From assembly GCA_023488645.1 (NCBI GenBank), contig JAMDDL010000181.1, forward strand, positions 1 through 7,592: 7,592 nt of DNA, read 5' to 3'. The notes beneath the pieces are model-generated. The model worked only from the letters and a program-made list of their open reading frames with translations, had not been told where the DNA came from and searched no databases. Positions 6,046 to 7,592 of this stretch are shown one piece after another (the first letter of the stretch is position 1; each line of letters starts with the position of its first letter). The stretch comes from Actinomycetota bacterium (GTDB lineage: Bacteria; Actinomycetota; Humimicrobiia; Humimicrobiales; Humimicrobiaceae). A program made the position numbers and the translations under genes.

Positions 6046-6121
6046 GACCTTTACTTGCTAATTTATTGCAAAGACTTATATGATTTATAATTACTTTCAG
6101 TTTTATCACATTTGAAATTAT

Positions 6122-6141
6122 TTTTTATTTTATCATAAAAA
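6122..6141. repeat. A/T-only inverted repeat between the metallophosphoesterase and MNT genes
   Basis: TTTTTAT (6122-6128) and ATAAAAA (6135-6141) are reverse complements around six bases. The stem has no G-C pairs, so it would be a weak hairpin. It lies just past the metallophosphoesterase stop on the minus strand and could help end that transcript, but it is not a standard intrinsic terminator. Confidence 0.3.
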
Positions 6142-6160
6142 TATATCCTTTAGGGAACAA

Positions 6161-7420
6161 TTATATCTCTTTTATTGTGGTAATAATTGCCTCGGGGTCG
6201 CAATGGATGCGAAATCTTGAAAATCTCCCTTCACCAAGGCCTTTTGAAACTTGAAGAACAAAATTCTTAAAATAAAAAAGACCTGCAGCATATTTTGTTT
6301 TTAAACTGCAGCCTGAAATTAACGCTCCAATTTTAGGAATTCTTATTTGACCTCCATGAGTATGGCCTGCAAAAACAATATCTATTCCATTTACCGCCAG
6401 GTTAACAAGTGCATAACTGTCAGGAGTGTGAACCAAGGCTATTTTTAACATTTTGCTGCTTCTTAATTCATGATATTTAGTTACAGATAAGATAAAAGTT
6501 TCCTTATATTCCTGTGTCTTTTTTATTTGTTCTGTATTTATCAGATATCTGTTTTTCTGATTTTCAGGTATTTTATCCTCCAGTATTTTTTCTGCTTCTG
6601 AAATGCTTTTCCCTTTTTTTAAACCGTGCTGTTTATTTTCATCCCCAACACTACCTTTGAACTTGCTGTCTTTAGAGATATCTGTCATGTTAAAGTCTCT
6701 TAATATTAAATTTTCAGGAGAAATATTAGTTATTTTTATATCACTGATGTCTTGAAAGATTCCTGAAAGGGATTTTTCCAAATCCATCTTATTTATAATG
6801 GGATCATCCACTCCGATAATATCAATCTCATTATAACCTCCAATATCTTTAAGGATAATACTTTCATTCTGCAGTACTTTTATTTCTGCAAATTCCAACT
6901 TTTTCCTCAGTCCCTCAACATCATTTTTCCTTGAATATGATTCTCTCTTTTTAAACATGTTCTTAATAAATTCTACAGGTTTTTTATTATAATAATCATG
7001 AGCGCCAAAAACAGCATAAATACCATATCCGGCTTTCAGTGTTTTTAATGTTTCAATAAGCTTATCCTGAAGTTCATTTTTTTCCACCATGTCTCCAGTA
7101 ATAAAAATAAAATCATAAGTTTCAAAAGAAAGAGTCTTGATAAAATTTTCAAGCTTTTTACCCTTAAAATCTTTCCTTAAATGAAAATCTGATAAATGAA
7201 GTATTTTAAGTGGATGCTCATTCCTTTCTAAATTTGAAAGATTATCTTCTATGGCATTGCCTGCATGATTGCTGCTGCCTGTTATTGGCTTTACATAAAT
7301 AGTATTATTTACAATTTTGAAATTTGTTACTTCAAACCTGAAGGCATACCATAATAAAGAAACGATGACAAAGACAATAATTATGGTAATTAAAATTATT
7401 AATATAATTTCTGCTGTCAT
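6161..7420 (-). CDS. Membrane-anchored calcineurin-like metallophosphoesterase, YkuE-like
   Basis: This 419-residue protein has one N-terminal membrane segment (about 4-27), then a metal-dependent phosphoesterase domain. The metal-binding boxes are in order: LSDFH with D78 and H80, TGDMVEK with D110, FGAHDYY (138-144) with H141 and D142, LVHTPD with H331, and AGHTHGGQ with H353 and H355. The usual GNHD box reads GAHD, so the asparagine is alanine (A140). GVDDP (203-207) and the C-terminal CDPEAIITTI resemble actinobacterial relatives. These enzymes hydrolyse phosphate esters, in some relatives on lipid or nucleotide-sugar substrates; the substrate is unknown. A hydrophilic segment of about 100 residues (215-322) separates GVDDP from LVHTPD, where relatives have a short linker. 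ATG start; no clear ribosome site, and only non-standard upstream start codons. Which side of the membrane the domain faces is uncertain. Confidence 0.9.
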   Translation of the reverse strand: MTAEIILIILITIIIVFVIVSLLWYAFRFEVTNFKIVNNTIYVKPITGSSNHAGNAIEDNLSNLERNEHPLKILHLSDFHLRKDFKGKKLENFIKTLSFETYDFIFITGDMVEKNELQDKLIETLKTLKAGYGIYAVFGAHDYYNKKPVEFIKNMFKKRESYSRKNDVEGLRKKLEFAEIKVLQNESIILKDIGGYNEIDIIGVDDPIINKMDLEKSLSGIFQDISDIKITNISPENLILRDFNMTDISKDSKFKGSVGDENKQHGLKKGKSISEAEKILEDKIPENQKNRYLINTEQIKKTQEYKETFILSVTKYHELRSSKMLKIALVHTPDSYALVNLAVNGIDIVFAGHTHGGQIRIPKIGALISGCSLKTKYAAGLFYFKNFVLQVSKGLGEGRFSRFRIHCDPEAIITTIKEI

Positions 7421-7592
7421 TTTTTTATTCTTTATTATTTCAATATTTTATTTTTCATCTTTACCAATGCTTATGCCAGATTCTTTTTGAATACAACAAC
7501 TTTTTTGTCTTAGTATTTTCTAACTCTTCATCTGGTAATTATAGTTAAGAATAATATCATAAAGATACTATGTATTAATAGATTTGAGATTT
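7421..7592. other. Non-coding stretch upstream of the metallophosphoesterase
   Basis: These 172 bases hold no open frame that looks like a gene on either strand. Besides the possible promoter at 7470-7499 I see no repeat, hairpin or RNA structure that stands out. Confidence 0.5.
7470..7499 (-). promoter_or_regulatory. Possible promoter of the metallophosphoesterase gene
   Basis: On the minus strand TTGTTG (7494-7499) is followed after 18 bases by CATAAG (7470-7475), which is preceded by TGG like an extended -10 element. Each hexamer matches about four of six consensus positions. The leader would be about 45 bases. Confidence 0.3.

Noticed and set aside
6075..6089. TATAAG and TATAAA as -10 boxes for the MNT gene
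   Set aside because: No fitting -35 hexamer at normal spacing on the minus strand; such words are common in this AT-rich gap.
1..7592. CRISPR array, tRNA, rRNA or insertion sequence
   Set aside because: I saw no regularly spaced repeats, no RNA gene signatures, and no transposase or terminal inverted repeats.

Overview
The window is AT-rich bacterial DNA, about 30% G+C in hand-counted samples, with seven intact genes and one gene cut by the left edge. Six intact genes and the partial one are on the minus strand. Only a large membrane glycosyltransferase gene is on the plus strand. The metallophosphoesterase at the right end has sequence features (GVDDP, a modified GNHD box, a C-terminal CDPEAIITTI stretch resembling CRPEATLLTL) that I associate with actinobacterial homologues. 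A deep-branching, AT-rich actinobacterium is therefore one guess, resting on a single gene.

Left part (1-2041): a two-gene minus-strand operon. An atypical short-chain dehydrogenase/reductase of the NDUFA9-like type (1157-2041) overlaps by 17 bp the GTG start of a membrane protein that runs off the window (1-1173). The membrane protein has a large predicted extracytoplasmic part and resembles proteins that accompany cell-surface polysaccharide glycosyltransferases.

Middle (2189-6045): two toxin-antitoxin-type modules flank one gene. On the left is a VapBC pair, with a ribbon-helix-helix antitoxin followed by a PIN-domain toxin; both genes appear to start with TTG. On the right is an MNT nucleotidyltransferase followed by a HEPN/HepT-like protein, overlapping by ATGA. 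Between them, on the opposite strand, lies a 670-residue GT-C type membrane glycosyltransferase (3127-5139). The 215-bp divergent region 2912-3126 holds two perfect inverted repeats and a short direct repeat that overlap plausible promoters for both directions.

Right part (6161-7420): a membrane-anchored calcineurin-like metallophosphoesterase with a roughly 100-residue hydrophilic insertion in its catalytic domain. The last 172 bases hold only a possible promoter.

Nothing here is clearly a new multi-gene system. The points most worth checking are the off-consensus residues in both members of the MNT/HEPN pair, the operator-like repeats by vapB, the enclosure of a surface-glycan enzyme by two toxin modules, and the similar-sized hydrophilic insertions in two unrelated proteins.
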